NCBI GenBank assembly: GCA_036924085.1
Contig: JAVGWX010000005.1
Span: 80,178,047 to 80,242,046 of the forward strand
DNA length: 64,000 bases
Reading direction: 5' to 3'
From: Ariolimax columbianus
Lineage: Eukaryota; Mollusca; Gastropoda; Stylommatophora; Arionidae
Shown: one piece after another, positions 1 through 9,779 of the stretch
How the letters are laid out: each line of letters starts with the position of its first letter
Numbering within the stretch: the stretch's first letter is position 1
Program-made: the position numbers and the translations under genes
Notes under the pieces: generated by a model
Database searches by the model: none
Seen by the model: only the letters and a program-made list of their open reading frames with translations
What the model was told of the DNA's origin: nothing

Positions 1-244
1 TTCCGCTTTAGTTAATATGTATATTAACATATATATAATAATAGAATACTTAGTTAAGATGATATGTATTGTATTGTGTTTGTAATTTCACTACTCATTT
101 TTCTGGTATGAGTATTATATAATAAATATGCCACCTGCTGTGTGATATGTCATTTACTGAGTATGGTCATGAATGATGTGGATGAGTGTGATAGTGTTCT
201 AAGTTAGAATAACGCCCAGGGCAAACAGTGGGATCTGTTATACA
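1..244 (+). mobile_element. 3' part of the 5' LTR of a pol-less LTR retroelement
   Basis: The first ~215 bases match 5066-5280 with only a couple of differences, so the window opens inside a long terminal repeat whose full copy is 4396-5306. A polyadenylation signal aataaa lies at 121-126, matching the one at 5185-5190. The last ~25 bases diverge from the 3' LTR; the end is placed at 'gttataca' by analogy with the 3' LTR end 'gttaca'. The U3 part and the 5' target flank lie outside the window. Confidence 0.8.
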
Positions 245-253
245 TTATTATTT

Positions 254-271
254 TGGTGCCTGTGACCACTG
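254..271 (+). other. Candidate primer-binding site
   Basis: The sequence tggtgcctgtgaccactg begins 10 bases after the proposed 5' LTR end. It starts with TGG, as required to pair with a tRNA 3' CCA. I could not assign a specific tRNA, so the site is inferred from position and the TGG start only. Confidence 0.35.
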
Positions 272-552
272 ATTGTCGTGGTAGTTTTATAAATATAGTG
301 CGTGTGTAGCTACATATCTTTATTTGCCTGTTTAACACAAGTGTCGCAGCTATATATAACCGTGTGTGTGTGTAGTTAGGAATAGAGGAATAGCTAGTGG
401 TTAGAGTGTTAGTATCATAGACAGCTTTTCCAATCATCTGACTGGTAAGTGTGACAATTTTATTCCACCCATTGTTGTATTACTGACAAGACTTTGTGCG
501 TACTTGACAGTCTTGTACATTTTTTTGGGTGGGCCAGACTTGTTTATTCAAT

Positions 553-729
553 ATGTCGAGACCCCAGGTTAGACAATGTTATCATTGTCTAGCTTTTAGA
601 CATTTATCTATCGGATGCCCTAATATTCTTTGGAATATTAACAGTTCCTGGAAAAGAGCAGGAATCTCAAGCAAGCCTTTCATGGCACTAGCTACAGTCC
701 AAATTACGAGCGATAAGTTGGACGACTAA
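553..729 (+). CDS. Short ORF with a CCHC zinc knuckle (gag nucleocapsid-like)
   Basis: About 58 codons from the ATG at 553; the frame is also open upstream from a GTG at 529. The seen motif is C-Y-H-C-L-A-F-R-H-L-S-I-G-C, an exact C-x2-C-x4-H-x4-C zinc knuckle, followed by P-N. Such knuckles are typical of the nucleocapsid part of retroelement Gag proteins, which bind the element's RNA. The ORF sits ~300 bases downstream of the 5' LTR, where gag is expected. It is far too short for a complete Gag: no matrix, capsid, protease or polymerase sequence could be recognised around it. The downstream side runs straight into the 13-bp tandem array. It could be a gag remnant or a small accessory protein of a non-autonomous element; the isolated knuckle does not prove expression. 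Confidence 0.45.
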   Translation: MSRPQVRQCYHCLAFRHLSIGCPNILWNINSSWKRAGISSKPFMALATVQITSDKLDD

Positions 730-751
730 AGTCATCTACAAAACCAGCTAA

Positions 752-1602
752 GAGAACAAACAAACAGAACTAACAAACAGAACTAACGAACAGAACTAAC
801 AAACAGAATTAACAAACAGAACTAACAAACAGAACTAACAAACAGAATTAACAAACAGAACTAACAAACAGAACTAACAAACTGAACTAACAAACAGAAC
901 TAACAAACAGAACTAACAAACAGAACTAACAAACAGAACTAACAAACAGAACTAACAAACAGAACTAACAAACAGAACTAACAAACAGAACTAACAAACT
1001 GAACTAACAAACAGAACTAACAAACAGAACAAACAAACAGAACTAACAAACAGAACTAACGAACAGAACTAACAAACAGAATTAACAAACAGAACTAACA
1101 AACAGAACTAACAAACAGAATTAACAAACAGAACTAACAAACAGAACTAACAAACTGAACTAACAAACAGAACTAACAAACAGAACTAACAAACAGAACT
1201 AACAAACAGAACTAACAAACAGAACTAACAAACAGAACTAACAAACAGAACTAACAAACAGAACTAACAAACTGAACTAACAAACAGAACTAACAAACAG
1301 AACTAACAAACAGAACTAACAAACAGAACTAACAAACAGAACTAACAAACTGAACTAACAAACAGAACTAACAAACTGAACTAACAAACAGAACTAACAA
1401 ACAGAACTAACAAACAGAACTAACAAACAGAACTAACAAACAGAACTAACAAACAGAACTAACAAACAGAACTAACAAACAGAACTAACAAACAGAACTA
1501 ACAAACAGAACTAACAAACAGAACAAACATACAGAACTAACAAACAGAACTAACAAACAGAACTAACAAACAGAACTAACAAACAGAGCTAACAAACAGA
1601 GT
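752..1602 (+). repeat. 13-bp minisatellite, about 65 copies
   Basis: The unit is aactaacaaacag in tandem, with variants gaattaac, gaacaaac and aaactgaac. A block beginning with the 'acgaacag' variant at about 787 recurs at 1060, an offset of 273 bp or 21 units, so part of the array was duplicated as a block. Every + strand frame is closed by taa. The array lies inside the LTR element, between the zinc-knuckle ORF and the ORF at 1715. Confidence 0.95.
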
Positions 1603-1714
1603 TGTTCTGCTGGAAGGACAGGAAAAGGACCTCCGGTGGAAGCTGCGACAACTGTTGCAACAGTTTGAAAACAGAGCGTCCAAACCAGCTAGGAAGGAGA
1701 GAAGAAATAAATAA

Positions 1715-2020
1715 ATGACAGAAGTAAACACGGCCCAGTATTTTGGAAAGAGACAGAGGGGTAGGAAGTTAGACCAACTTCCACATTCCGTTCCGTGGAA
1801 GGACGGAGGTGGAAATCTCAGGGTGGACATGTGTAGACGGCTGAAAAGTGGTGGCGAAAAGGGGAGGAGTTTGCAGGAAGAGGCTGTTACATCAGTTAAT
1901 ACGGTCGGGCGTGATGAAAGGGTCCAAGTTTACCAGGAACTTGTAGTCAAGCCGGGTAGAACATTAGTTAAAGTCAACGATAAAATCGAGCAAAGAAACA
2001 GTCGGGGATTCGTAAGATAA
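1715..2020 (+). CDS. Unrecognised ORF inside the LTR element
   Basis: A 101-codon frame from an ATG, ending with taa 22 bases before the next ORF (2043). The product is basic and hydrophilic, with the stretch KRQRGRKL near the N terminus and several Gly/Arg clusters. I do not recognise a domain. Position between the internal array and the 2043 ORF, on the element's sense strand, suggests a fragment of the element's own coding region, possibly gag-derived. The opposite strand is also partly open here, so coding status is uncertain. No signal peptide or membrane segment is visible. Confidence 0.3.
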   Translation: MTEVNTAQYFGKRQRGRKLDQLPHSVPWKDGGGNLRVDMCRRLKSGGEKGRSLQEEAVTSVNTVGRDERVQVYQELVVKPGRTLVKVNDKIEQRNSRGFVR

Positions 2021-2042
2021 AGAGGAAAAGAGAGGAGGAAGA

Positions 2043-2501
2043 ATGGTGGCAGGACCAACTATGGTTTTGTGCCCACCCAAGCCAGGTCCTAGCCATGCGC
2101 CAGAAACGGTCGAACAAAAAGACCAGGGATCAAATAGACCAGCCATCTGCGATAGTTGTTCCCCCGGGCAAATAGTCCTGGGAAACGCAGACACGTCAGC
2201 CAAGAAAGCAGGAACAGGGTTTCTAAAGAAAACGAAGAAAATGGGAAGACAGGTTAACCCTAGCCAGGACAGCGAACCAGTCATCGAAGCAAAGATAAAA
2301 AAAATCCCAGTTCGAGATACGCCAACAATCGAACCAAAAGACCTGGGATCAAATAGACCAGCCATCTGCGATAGCTGTTCCCCCAAGCAAATAGTCCTGG
2401 GAAACGCAGACGCATCAGCCAAGGAACGTATAATAGTGACATTGCTGATGCTAGTCAAAAATATGGAGAAATTACCTCAATTCAGAAATGGAATTAGGTA
2501 G
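2043..2501 (+). CDS. Unrecognised ORF with an in-frame internal duplication
   Basis: A 152-codon frame from an ATG. It contains two near-identical ~32-residue segments, both including GSNRPAICDSCSP and QIVLGNAD, starting near residues 26 and 99. The DNA copies (about 2117-2212 and 2336-2430) are offset by 219 bp, exactly 73 codons, so the duplication kept the frame. Each copy carries an AICDSC pair of cysteines, but no complete zinc-binding motif is evident. The region between is Lys-rich. No homologue is recognised. It follows the 1715 ORF after 22 bases and lies upstream of the 3' LTR. The minus strand is also open over much of this stretch, which weakens the coding claim. Candidate element-encoded protein or decayed gag fragment. 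Confidence 0.35.
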   Translation: MVAGPTMVLCPPKPGPSHAPETVEQKDQGSNRPAICDSCSPGQIVLGNADTSAKKAGTGFLKKTKKMGRQVNPSQDSEPVIEAKIKKIPVRDTPTIEPKDLGSNRPAICDSCSPKQIVLGNADASAKERIIVTLLMLVKNMEKLPQFRNGIR

Positions 2502-4189
2502 AGTCGTGTAACACTTACACACATAGTAGTGACAGATGTAGGGCTATCATGTGAAACTCGAGTTAATGTATGCAATTGCATAAATTTGTTTTATCTACCG
2601 TTATCCTTGGGAAACGGAGATTTGAATAATTAGTGGCTAAGGTAAAAATTGAGGAATGACCAGATGTTAACAATATGATTTGAAGTCGTTGTCTGAAGTA
2701 CACGCCAGACAATGAGCGCGACGGTGAGTCTGAAGCTAGACTGACCGAGACCAAAGGGACATTTCCGACCAGAGAAACGGACAGAAGACGGACAATAGGG
2801 GCAGGGTAACTGGATACGCCAGGTAATGATTACGTCGATCTAGGGTAACGTGGACGTGATGTTACGGTCAAGTCTGACCAGGTGGCTTTTGATGTGGGGA
2901 GTTTGGGGAAACAGCGGTAATTAGTTAGCTCACAACACTCGGTTTTGGTTCACCGTGACAAAGACCGCCAGCAATTAACGGGGCTATCCAACTTTAACAA
3001 AGACTGGACCTGGGCGAGTAGGATTACGTCATTACGTAATTCAACACCTGGACGGTTTTTGACTCAGACATAGTTAGCAGAAGTCTGCTGAAAGGGGCAT
3101 TAACAGGTACTGATAAGTCCGGCACTAGCAGGAGTGAAAGGTGGATGGCCCTTGGTCATGTTTATGTATTCCAATATTCTGACAATTATAATTTGTTGTT
3201 TGATTTTGACAATGGGAAGACTTGTATTTTTTAAAAATTGTTTGTTTGGTCGACCTTGCATGTCATGCATTTTTGTACTGAAATATTGATATCATGAGTA
3301 TGCGTGCAAATATTTTGACATTTGTATTTGGTTTTGGGTCTGACAGTGTATGCATTGCATGTTTATTGGCTTGTTTGTTTCGACATTGTATGCATTGGGT
3401 TTTTTTCTTTAGTTTATTGTTGTTTTGTTGTGTAAACATGGTTACAGATTGGATACAGCTATCTAGGTACTGTTCTACAGAGAAGTGTATCTCATCCAGA
3501 CTGTAGGCCTCCGCAAACAGAGGTTACCACGAGTTCTAGAACAAGAACTAGCATGTGGGACATAATTGGAGATGCGTCATAACAGACATATTTACTTGTG
3601 TGTATATTTTATCACATGTATGTGGAGTTTTTGCAGAGAAGAATACGTTGATCTGAAGTTGTAATATTGACTATGACATATGTTGTCAAAAATCGTTTTT
3701 GTTGGAAACAAAGAATTTTTCTGTTCTCTTTGAGAGGGGATAGCTGTCAAGAGAGACAGTGATAAATAGCCCGAAGATAACCCACGTAAATTCGTGGCCT
3801 CACAGGAGTTAATATGAAGGGAATCGTCGGCCATGGGTCGTAAGGAGAGCAGTGTCATGAGACCGCCTGGGAAAATTGACCTGAACTGGTCGAGTGAAAC
3901 AATGAATGGTAGTGTCCTTAGAGAATGCAAGGGATACAGGGCAAGGTATGTTGACCTCAATGAGTAGGGAGAATTCCTTAAGGTTTTTTGTTTTGTTTTG
4001 ATGAGCTAAAGGTCCTGCAGGGACAGAATTGGGTGTGTTTGACTGTAAAACGATTAAAAAGTTGTGGGTTTTGTTGTAAAAACGACCAGCCACAGTGTTT
4101 TTCTTCTGCTAATATTGATTATGTATGTATTACAAAAAGTTTATATGTATCAAATGACATGTCTTTTATGCATATACGATGTGAGTGAA
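2502..4189. other. Interior of the LTR element, nothing recognised
   Basis: No protease, reverse transcriptase, RNase H or integrase motif is visible on either strand; only short unrelated frames. This absence is why the element is called non-autonomous. Confidence 0.6.
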
Positions 4190-4332
4190 GTTGTAAACAG
4201 GAGTGGTGTTTACATTATGGATAGTTGAGACGAAAATGGTGTAACATTGTTTTTTTTTTAATGCAGGTACAATTGACGTGGAGTTGTAAACAGGAGTGGT
4301 GTTTACATTATGGATAGTGGAGACGAAAATTA
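4190..4332 (+). repeat. Direct duplication of ~45 bp
   Basis: A block reading gttgtaaacaggagtggtgt and continuing to 'gagacgaaaat' occurs at about 4190-4236 and again at 4283-4330, separated by a short T-rich spacer. Confidence 0.85.
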
Positions 4333-4383
4333 TGGTCATTTGGCAGATGAAAACAAATAACCATCCATGTTTCGCTCTGTAGT

Positions 4384-4395
4384 TTAGGGAGGTAA
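4384..4395 (+). other. Polypurine tract of the LTR element
   Basis: ttagggaggtaa immediately precedes the TG of the 3' LTR. A purine-rich run at this position is the usual plus-strand primer of LTR retroelements. Confidence 0.55.
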
Positions 4396-5306
4396 TGTAA
4401 CAGTTCCCGTCGGAGCAAGAGAGTTTAGGACAGGGGTGATGTGGTTGCTGCTAACAAATGTACCTGAATGCGTGTCAAGGTCACTCACCGTCTCAACAAA
4501 GGAGAACAGAGTTTGGGCAAAGAAGGTGGACAGGTAGGAGCTGACCACTGGCCTTCCGATTTGGGTAGGGAGAGAATGATTGACTGACGGATTGGCAGCG
4601 GGGCTTGCTGCGAGAGAATGAGTGACAGCTGTGCAAAGTGTTTCGTTCCAATAAGACTGAATATAGCCATCCCTTGAGATTCATTGGTCAAGCTCTGACT
4701 TTGCTTGAGTATATATAACTCGAGACAAAGTTTAGCTCAGGAGGCTGGATGAAGAGAAGGGACTCACCGACTTAGATAGAGGAGCGATTGATAGACTGTT
4801 GCACGAATGTTAGTGATAGAGCAGGTTCGCTCAAGTAGGTGGGTGAGTTTTGTATTAAGTGATAATCTGAACGTTGTGTTGTAAGCAGGACACAATGTGA
4901 AAGAGGTATTCCAGATCGCCCGCCAGAGGGGATTTGAGTGAGGAAGAGTATTTGATAAGGTGTGTTGAGGACGTAGTTAAGGCGAGGTGTGTGAGATGTA
5001 ATTGCAAGGTAATAGAACTGGGTTTAGATAGTTGGGAATTCCATCAAGAGCTAATGCTTAAAATTTCCGCTTTAGTTAATATGTATATTAACATATATAT
5101 AATAAAAGAATACTTAGTTAAGATGATATGTATTGTATTGTGTTTGTAATTTCACTACTCATTTTTCTGGTATGAGTATTATATAATAAATATGCCACCT
5201 GCTGTGTGATATGTCATTTACTGAGTATGGTCATGAATGATGTGGATGAGTGTGATAGTGTTCTAAGTTCGAATAACGGCCAGGGAAAACGGGGGCGTGT
5301 GTTACA
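4396..5306 (+). mobile_element. Complete 3' LTR, 911 bp
   Basis: It begins TGTAAC and ends GTTACA, a perfect 6-bp inverted terminus with the canonical TG...CA. The last ~240 bases equal the window start (5' LTR). A TATA box lies at 4710-4717 and a polyadenylation signal at 5185-5190, so U3, R and U5 are all plausible. Related but diverged LTRs occur at 42965 (+) and 59357 (-). The target-site duplication cannot be checked because the 5' flank is outside the window; the 3' flank begins gttta. Confidence 0.82.
4708..4718 (+). promoter_or_regulatory. LTR TATA box
   Basis: The sequence agtatatataa lies about 310 bases into the LTR. The other two LTR copies keep it: tatataaa at 43333-43340, and on the minus strand at 59022-59028. 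Conservation across diverged copies supports a promoter role. Confidence 0.55.
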
Positions 5307-6023
5307 GTTTATAAGTAAGAGTTGTCGTGTGATGTGTATCTAAGTGAAAGTTACCATATTATGTGTATCTAAGTGAGAGTTGTAATATGTGTGATGTATG
5401 CATCGAATATATCTTTTATGGATATCGTTTATGGGTATCCCCTTCATTTCTCTAATTTCCCTTAGGTCACTGATTTTCCTCTTATTGTCCTTGGCCATAG
5501 ATATGACTCTTTTTGCCCCGAACAATATACATTTACGCATTGGAGATTATTCATCTACATACACATACCTATCCCTCGGCTTGACGGACTCAATGAGTGA
5601 ATGTTAGCAATACAGCAAGGCCGACAACCGTTTTGTCATCTAATCCCAACCACTTATCTGTCCACTTGTGTTATTTGATGGTGAGTGAAAGTGCAATATT
5701 CTTGTATTTGCATGTGTGTGGCCGCTAACACGTTAAGTCTATATTTGTGTAGGTTTTTTTTAAAATATTGTCAATTTAATTCATTAATTTTTGGTTTTCA
5801 TTTTTCTCTGAAGTCCTGCCGAATGATTTTGGTCAATAACCTTAAAATGATTTCCATCAATTTTACATTCGACATTCAGAACGGTACTGTTATATGGGAG
5901 ATAGCCATTGCAGATGGTACGTAAAATTATATATTTCGTTACATCCCTTTACAGTTTTTGCGGCCGTCAAATAAAGAAAGTCTAAAGTGAAGAACTTTAC
6001 CCTCTGCGAAGTGGCGCGTAGAT
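5307..6023. other. Flanking DNA, nothing recognised
   Basis: Short frames only, on both strands; no repeat family recognised. Its last bases are the insertion target of the next LINE. Confidence 0.5.
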
Positions 6024-6036
6024 GAATGGCCTCCAA

Positions 6037-6864
6037 TCGAAAAACTACCCAAGCATGGACTGGACCCATGCATACACCGACGGTTCTGTAACAAACATTA
6101 CACAGAACGAAGGGGCGGGAGCATTCCTGAACCTACCAAATGGCAGAAAAATAACACTGTCATTCGCTACTGGTAAGTACACAAGCAATTTCAGAGCGGA
6201 GGCGAAGGCACTGAGGGCGGCAGTGGAAGAAATGGTGACACATAAAGAAAATGAAAGCCATTCAGTCATGCTTACAAATGCTCTCGCCGTTGTCACAGCG
6301 CTAAAAAGCCAGAAAAACACTGAGCTTAATGACTTAAGAACAGCACTCTGTCAACTATGCCAGCAGTCCGCACCAAAAAGGGTAGTGGTAGAGTGGGTCC
6401 CATCACACTGCAACATCCAAGGCAACGAGGAGGCAGACAGACTGGCAAAAGAAGGCGCAAGACTACCACAAACAGATACTAGTAGGACGTTCGAAGAGTC
6501 AAAACGGCTTATCAAAGCCAGATACATGACCAAATGGGAAACCGAACATACTGGTTACACCAAAAACGATGCATATTACCAGTTGAACAAAAGAGAGCAG
6601 GTCGTTGTCTTCAGACTTCGCACTGGCCACAATAGACTGAGGTACAACCTATTCAACAAATTGAAGATAGGTGGAACCGACGAATGCCCGTGTGGTACCG
6701 GGAAAATGACCGCTGAACATCTGCTGCAGAACTGCCCGACATACGAGGATCAGAGAGAGCAGATGTGGCCTTCACCAGTGGAACCACAAGATAAGCTCTA
6801 TGGCAGTGTCGACAGCCTCAGGATGACCGCCGCTTTTTTCGAAAAAATAATGGTTACTGTCTGA
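6037..6864 (+). pseudogene. LINE ORF2 C-terminal part: RNase H domain and CCHC-type end
   Basis: This is the C-terminal ~275 codons of the LINE polyprotein also seen at 20430. RNase H removes the RNA strand of the RNA/DNA hybrid during retrotransposition. Visible motifs are TDGS, RAEAKALRAA and GNEEADRLAKEGA, then the C-terminal C-x-C-x8-H-x4-C knuckle (CPCGTGKMTAEHLLQNC). The third acidic position reads LTNA where the other copies read LTDA, so a predicted catalytic Asp is Asn here. The frame runs to the natural TGA. The first in-frame ATG (6022) lies in host DNA, so the N-terminal MNGLQ of the open frame comes from the target site. With no RT it cannot be autonomous, and it is unlikely to be expressed. 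Confidence 0.88.
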
Positions 6865-6872
6865 CTGCGTAC

Positions 6873-6956
6873 GAAGAAGAAGAAGAAGAAGAAGAAGAAG
6901 AAGAAGAAGAAGAAGAAGAAGAAGAAGAAGAAGAAGAAGAAGAAGAAGAAGAAGAA
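6873..6956 (+). repeat. (GAA)28 tail of the LINE
   Basis: Uninterrupted GAA trinucleotides directly after the LINE 3' end sequence gtctgactgcgtac. The other copies have 4-9 units, so this tail has expanded. Confidence 0.95.
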
Positions 6957-6966
6957 TGGCCTCCAA

Positions 6967-7243
6967 ATTTAGAAGTCAGATACGAGAGAAAAAAAAAAAA
7001 AGGATTTCTTCCATGGCGACCGCAAGGGGGCAGCAGCTTCCTATCGGCCATTCATCTGTATGTCACCAGTTTGTTCCAATTTCCCAAGCCTATAAATGAC
7101 GAAAGCCAGTTTCACTGGGCATGTCAGGGATGTTTCTCGGTATGACTACTTCTCCGCGTACAGAAAGGACTGGCAAAACTACTGTACTGCAAAACTGCCA
7201 TTGGGGAACACTTTGCACAAACAGATATACACTTTACAAACAG
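6967..7243. other. Nothing recognised
   Basis: Unique-looking flank of the LINE with a short A run at 6990-7001. Confidence 0.5.
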
Positions 7244-7335
7244 ATACACACGCATTCATACACTGGCTGGCTTATACGTGCTAATATAGCAAAAAGGACT
7301 TCGGTCTATTGTGGAAAGCGCGTGCCTTCGCCTGT
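7244..7335 (+). repeat. Interspersed repeat fragment (family also at 17399)
   Basis: About 90 bases from 'acacgcattcatacactgg' to 'gcgcgtgccttcg' align imperfectly with 17399-17490 ('acgcacacattcatccaagc' to 'ggcacgcctccg'). Only two copies were seen and the function is unknown. Confidence 0.5.
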
Positions 7336-7411
7336 TGTCCAGAAAGGCTAAGGCTTGTTCAAACAAACAAAAACTGGAACACTTTTTTTGAAATGACTGA
7401 CAATCATTTAA

Positions 7412-7495
7412 CTCACATCTCTCTCTCTCTCTCCCAATCTCTCTCTCCCTCTCACACACAATCTCCCTCTCTCTCTCTTTCGCTCTCTTGTAGCA
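7412..7495 (+). repeat. CT-rich microsatellite
   Basis: Tracts of (CT)n with interruptions; the apparent ORFs on both strands here are repeat artefacts. Confidence 0.9.
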
Positions 7496-7715
7496 ATAAA
7501 ACAAAGTGAGAAAAAAATAATAAACATGTAAGGTCAGATATACCGCACTGAGACGAAAACACAAAGGAAATCTACGTGACGACCAAAAGCATTCGTTAGG
7601 GACAACGAACAACAACAACAATGAACTAGCGAATCATAGAAGAAGGGAAGAATACATTAATGGGGGATGTAGGCCAAAATATGGTTCCCTACAGAGAAAT
7701 CTTGTAGCAAGGTGT

Positions 7716-8070
7716 CTTCGTCACTTGGAGCTCCGTCACCTGGAGCCCCGTCACCTGGGGCCCCGTCACCTGGAGCCCCGTCACCTGGAGCCCGTCACCT
7801 GGAGCCCCGTCACCTGGATCCCCGTCACCTGGAACACCGTCACCTAGAGCCCCGTCACCTAGAGCCCCGTCACATGGAGCCCGTCACCTAGAGCTCCGTC
7901 ACCTGGAGCCTCGTCACCTAGAGCTCCGTCACCTAGAGCTCCGTCACCTAGAGCTCCGTCACCTAGAGCCCCGTCACCTGGAGCTCAGTCACCTAAAGCT
8001 CCGTCACCTGGAGCTCCGTCCCCTGGAGCCCGTCACTTGTAGCCCCGTCACCTAGAGCCCCGTAGCTAGA
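7716..8070 (+). repeat. 15-bp minisatellite, about 24 copies
   Basis: The unit is gtcacctggagcccc with variants cctagagctcc, some units one base short. Confidence 0.93.
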
Positions 8071-8414
8071 ATCTAGGCTGCCTGTTACTTCACGTTTATC
8101 TTCTAGTCGAGATATATTGTCCTAGTGTAGACAAACATTGTCTTTACCATCGTAGTCGCTATAATCAAATCGGTGTTCAACCCATCGCAGCAACATCTTC
8201 AACACTTGACTTTGGATTTGCTAAACATACTACGATAGTGTCGATAGTGAAGAGATAACACCCATGGATAAACAGGGCACACTGAATAATAATAGCAAGC
8301 GATGATGACAAGAGCAGTCTGACATGTGTTGCACCTCAGTGGTTAGTCTGGATGTGGCCATATATCCCAATTCTAGCACAGAATCATCTTTCACGTATAC
8401 AACACATAAGGTCA
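8071..8414. other. Nothing recognised
   Basis: No gene or repeat family recognised between the minisatellite and the SINE. Confidence 0.5.
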
Positions 8415-8424
8415 AAGGTGGACA

Positions 8425-8682
8425 TTTTTATTTTTTTATTTTTTTTAGTTCGCCTTATTTTTCTATTCCACCAAGGCGGTGTGCTTTGCACTGTTGTTTT
8501 TATTTTGTGCCTGTCGGTCCAGTGCATTACACTTCAGTATGCATTTAATGTAAGGGTCTGATTACGCCTGCATTTTCTAAGAGTTTGTTTCCCCGGGGTA
8601 ACGGCCGGTGCTGTGATAGGGCTCGAACTCAGCACTTTTGTTTGTGAGCCGTGTCACTTAACCACTAACTCACCCCGTCCCC
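8425..8682 (-). mobile_element. tRNA-derived SINE, family 1
   Basis: Read on the minus strand it starts ggggacggggtgagttagtg, has an A-box-like tagtggttaag and a B-box-like gttcgagcc, then a family body (caccggccgttaccccgggg, ctgaagt, ccgacaggcacaaa) and an A-rich tail after ataaggcgaac. Flanks aaggtggacat (8415-8425) and aaggtgtacat (8683-8693) match 10/11, a likely TSD. Other copies are at 20360, 23759, 27169, 37768 and 61137. Confidence 0.88.
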
Positions 8683-8693
8683 AAGGTGTACAT

Positions 8694-9174
8694 ATGAGTG
8701 TCCGTTGTTTTATCTTTCCGCGCAGCATGTTTTCTCCAAGCCTTGAGATCCGTCTTTCCTCGGCAATGGGTGCGCCCCTGTAGGTGGTTCCTTGCCATGC
8801 CTGACGGTCCCGTGCCTCTACTGCCATGAGTTTTCATCGATGTTGAAGCGTGTCAGAGACAAAATCAGACGCAGGTTCCCTTTCAGCTCAGTTTTTGTCA
8901 CGTCATGCATTGATCAAAGTTACCATCTAAATAGTTTGTTTCCGTGCAGATTCCATACCTTCATTATTGACTTAAGTTAGAGGTGGCGTTGTTTGAGAGG
9001 GAGAAGATTATTTGCATGTTTCATACCAAATGTGTCTTTTTAGGGAGGCGTTGGCCCACTCTTCCAACGATGCCAGAGGTAACCGAATGCCGTCCGTGAC
9101 GATTATCTTCATCAGAGATTTACAAGGCTAACTCATTTTCAAAACATAATGATCAGACAATGTTAGTCAGGTTC
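8694..9174. other. Nothing recognised
   Basis: Only short frames; no repeat assigned. Confidence 0.5.
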
Positions 9175-9440
9175 AGACGAAATACACTAAGTAAGATCCT
9201 CCCTTCCACGAAGCTCTCCTTAGAAACAGATTGTTGTAAGGCAGTCTAACTAACTAAGACGAGATCGACGTGATCTCCGTAGTAGTAAGCGACACGCACA
9301 TAAAGTCCAGCATAGTGTAATCGTCTAGAGGACCCTGGTTCACCTTCATCAGCCCACTCAGGATGTGAGGAAAGCTACCCTACGAAATGTTCAGGTAATA
9401 CAAACGAGTAATCATACTCATTGTGGGCCAACAACATCTT
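9175..9440 (+). repeat. RepA interspersed repeat, diverged copy
   Basis: It shares with the other RepA copies the order: 'acgagatcgacgtgatc', 'cgtagtagtaag', 'gacacgcac', 'ggaccctggttcaccttcat', 'cagcccactcagg'. It also continues like 60955-61010 into 'cctactcattgtggg'-type sequence. Confidence 0.6.
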
Positions 9441-9779
9441 CCAGAATAGATGACTGCACTTTCTGTGGAGAACAATGTGAGTGCTACAACTTCCCTTCCG
9501 GCGCGCCATGCTCTGACCTCATTTATATAACTGAGGAACAATTTCAATGCTACAACTTCCATAACGGCATGCCATACACTAATGTCTTCCAAATCTACCT
9601 AAGGCACTAGTGATTTGTTCTGCGTGGATTTTGTTTATGTCAACTTCAATTTTCAGGGCAATGTGGGTGATCTAATCCTCAGTGGATCGCTGTTGTCCTA
9701 ATCTATATCGCTTTGGAATTAAAAGATGGTTTTCTTCCAAGTTTGGCACGATTACGATATTTATCACATACTGTTCATC

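Larger units (their letters stand above)
6024..6966 (+). mobile_element. 5'-truncated RNase H LINE copy with 13-bp TSD
   Basis: gaatggcctccaa is present at 6024-6036 and 6954-6966; the first two bases of the right copy could also belong to the GAA tail, so the certain TSD is 11 bp. The inserted sequence starts at 6037 inside the RNase H region and ends in (GAA)n. Truncation at the 5' end with a 3' simple-repeat tail and TSD is the signature of target-primed reverse transcription. Confidence 0.93.

Noticed and set aside
553..729. Complete retroviral-type Gag or an endogenous virus
   Set aside because: Only a zinc knuckle in a ~58-codon frame is visible; no capsid, pol or envelope sequence was found between the LTRs.
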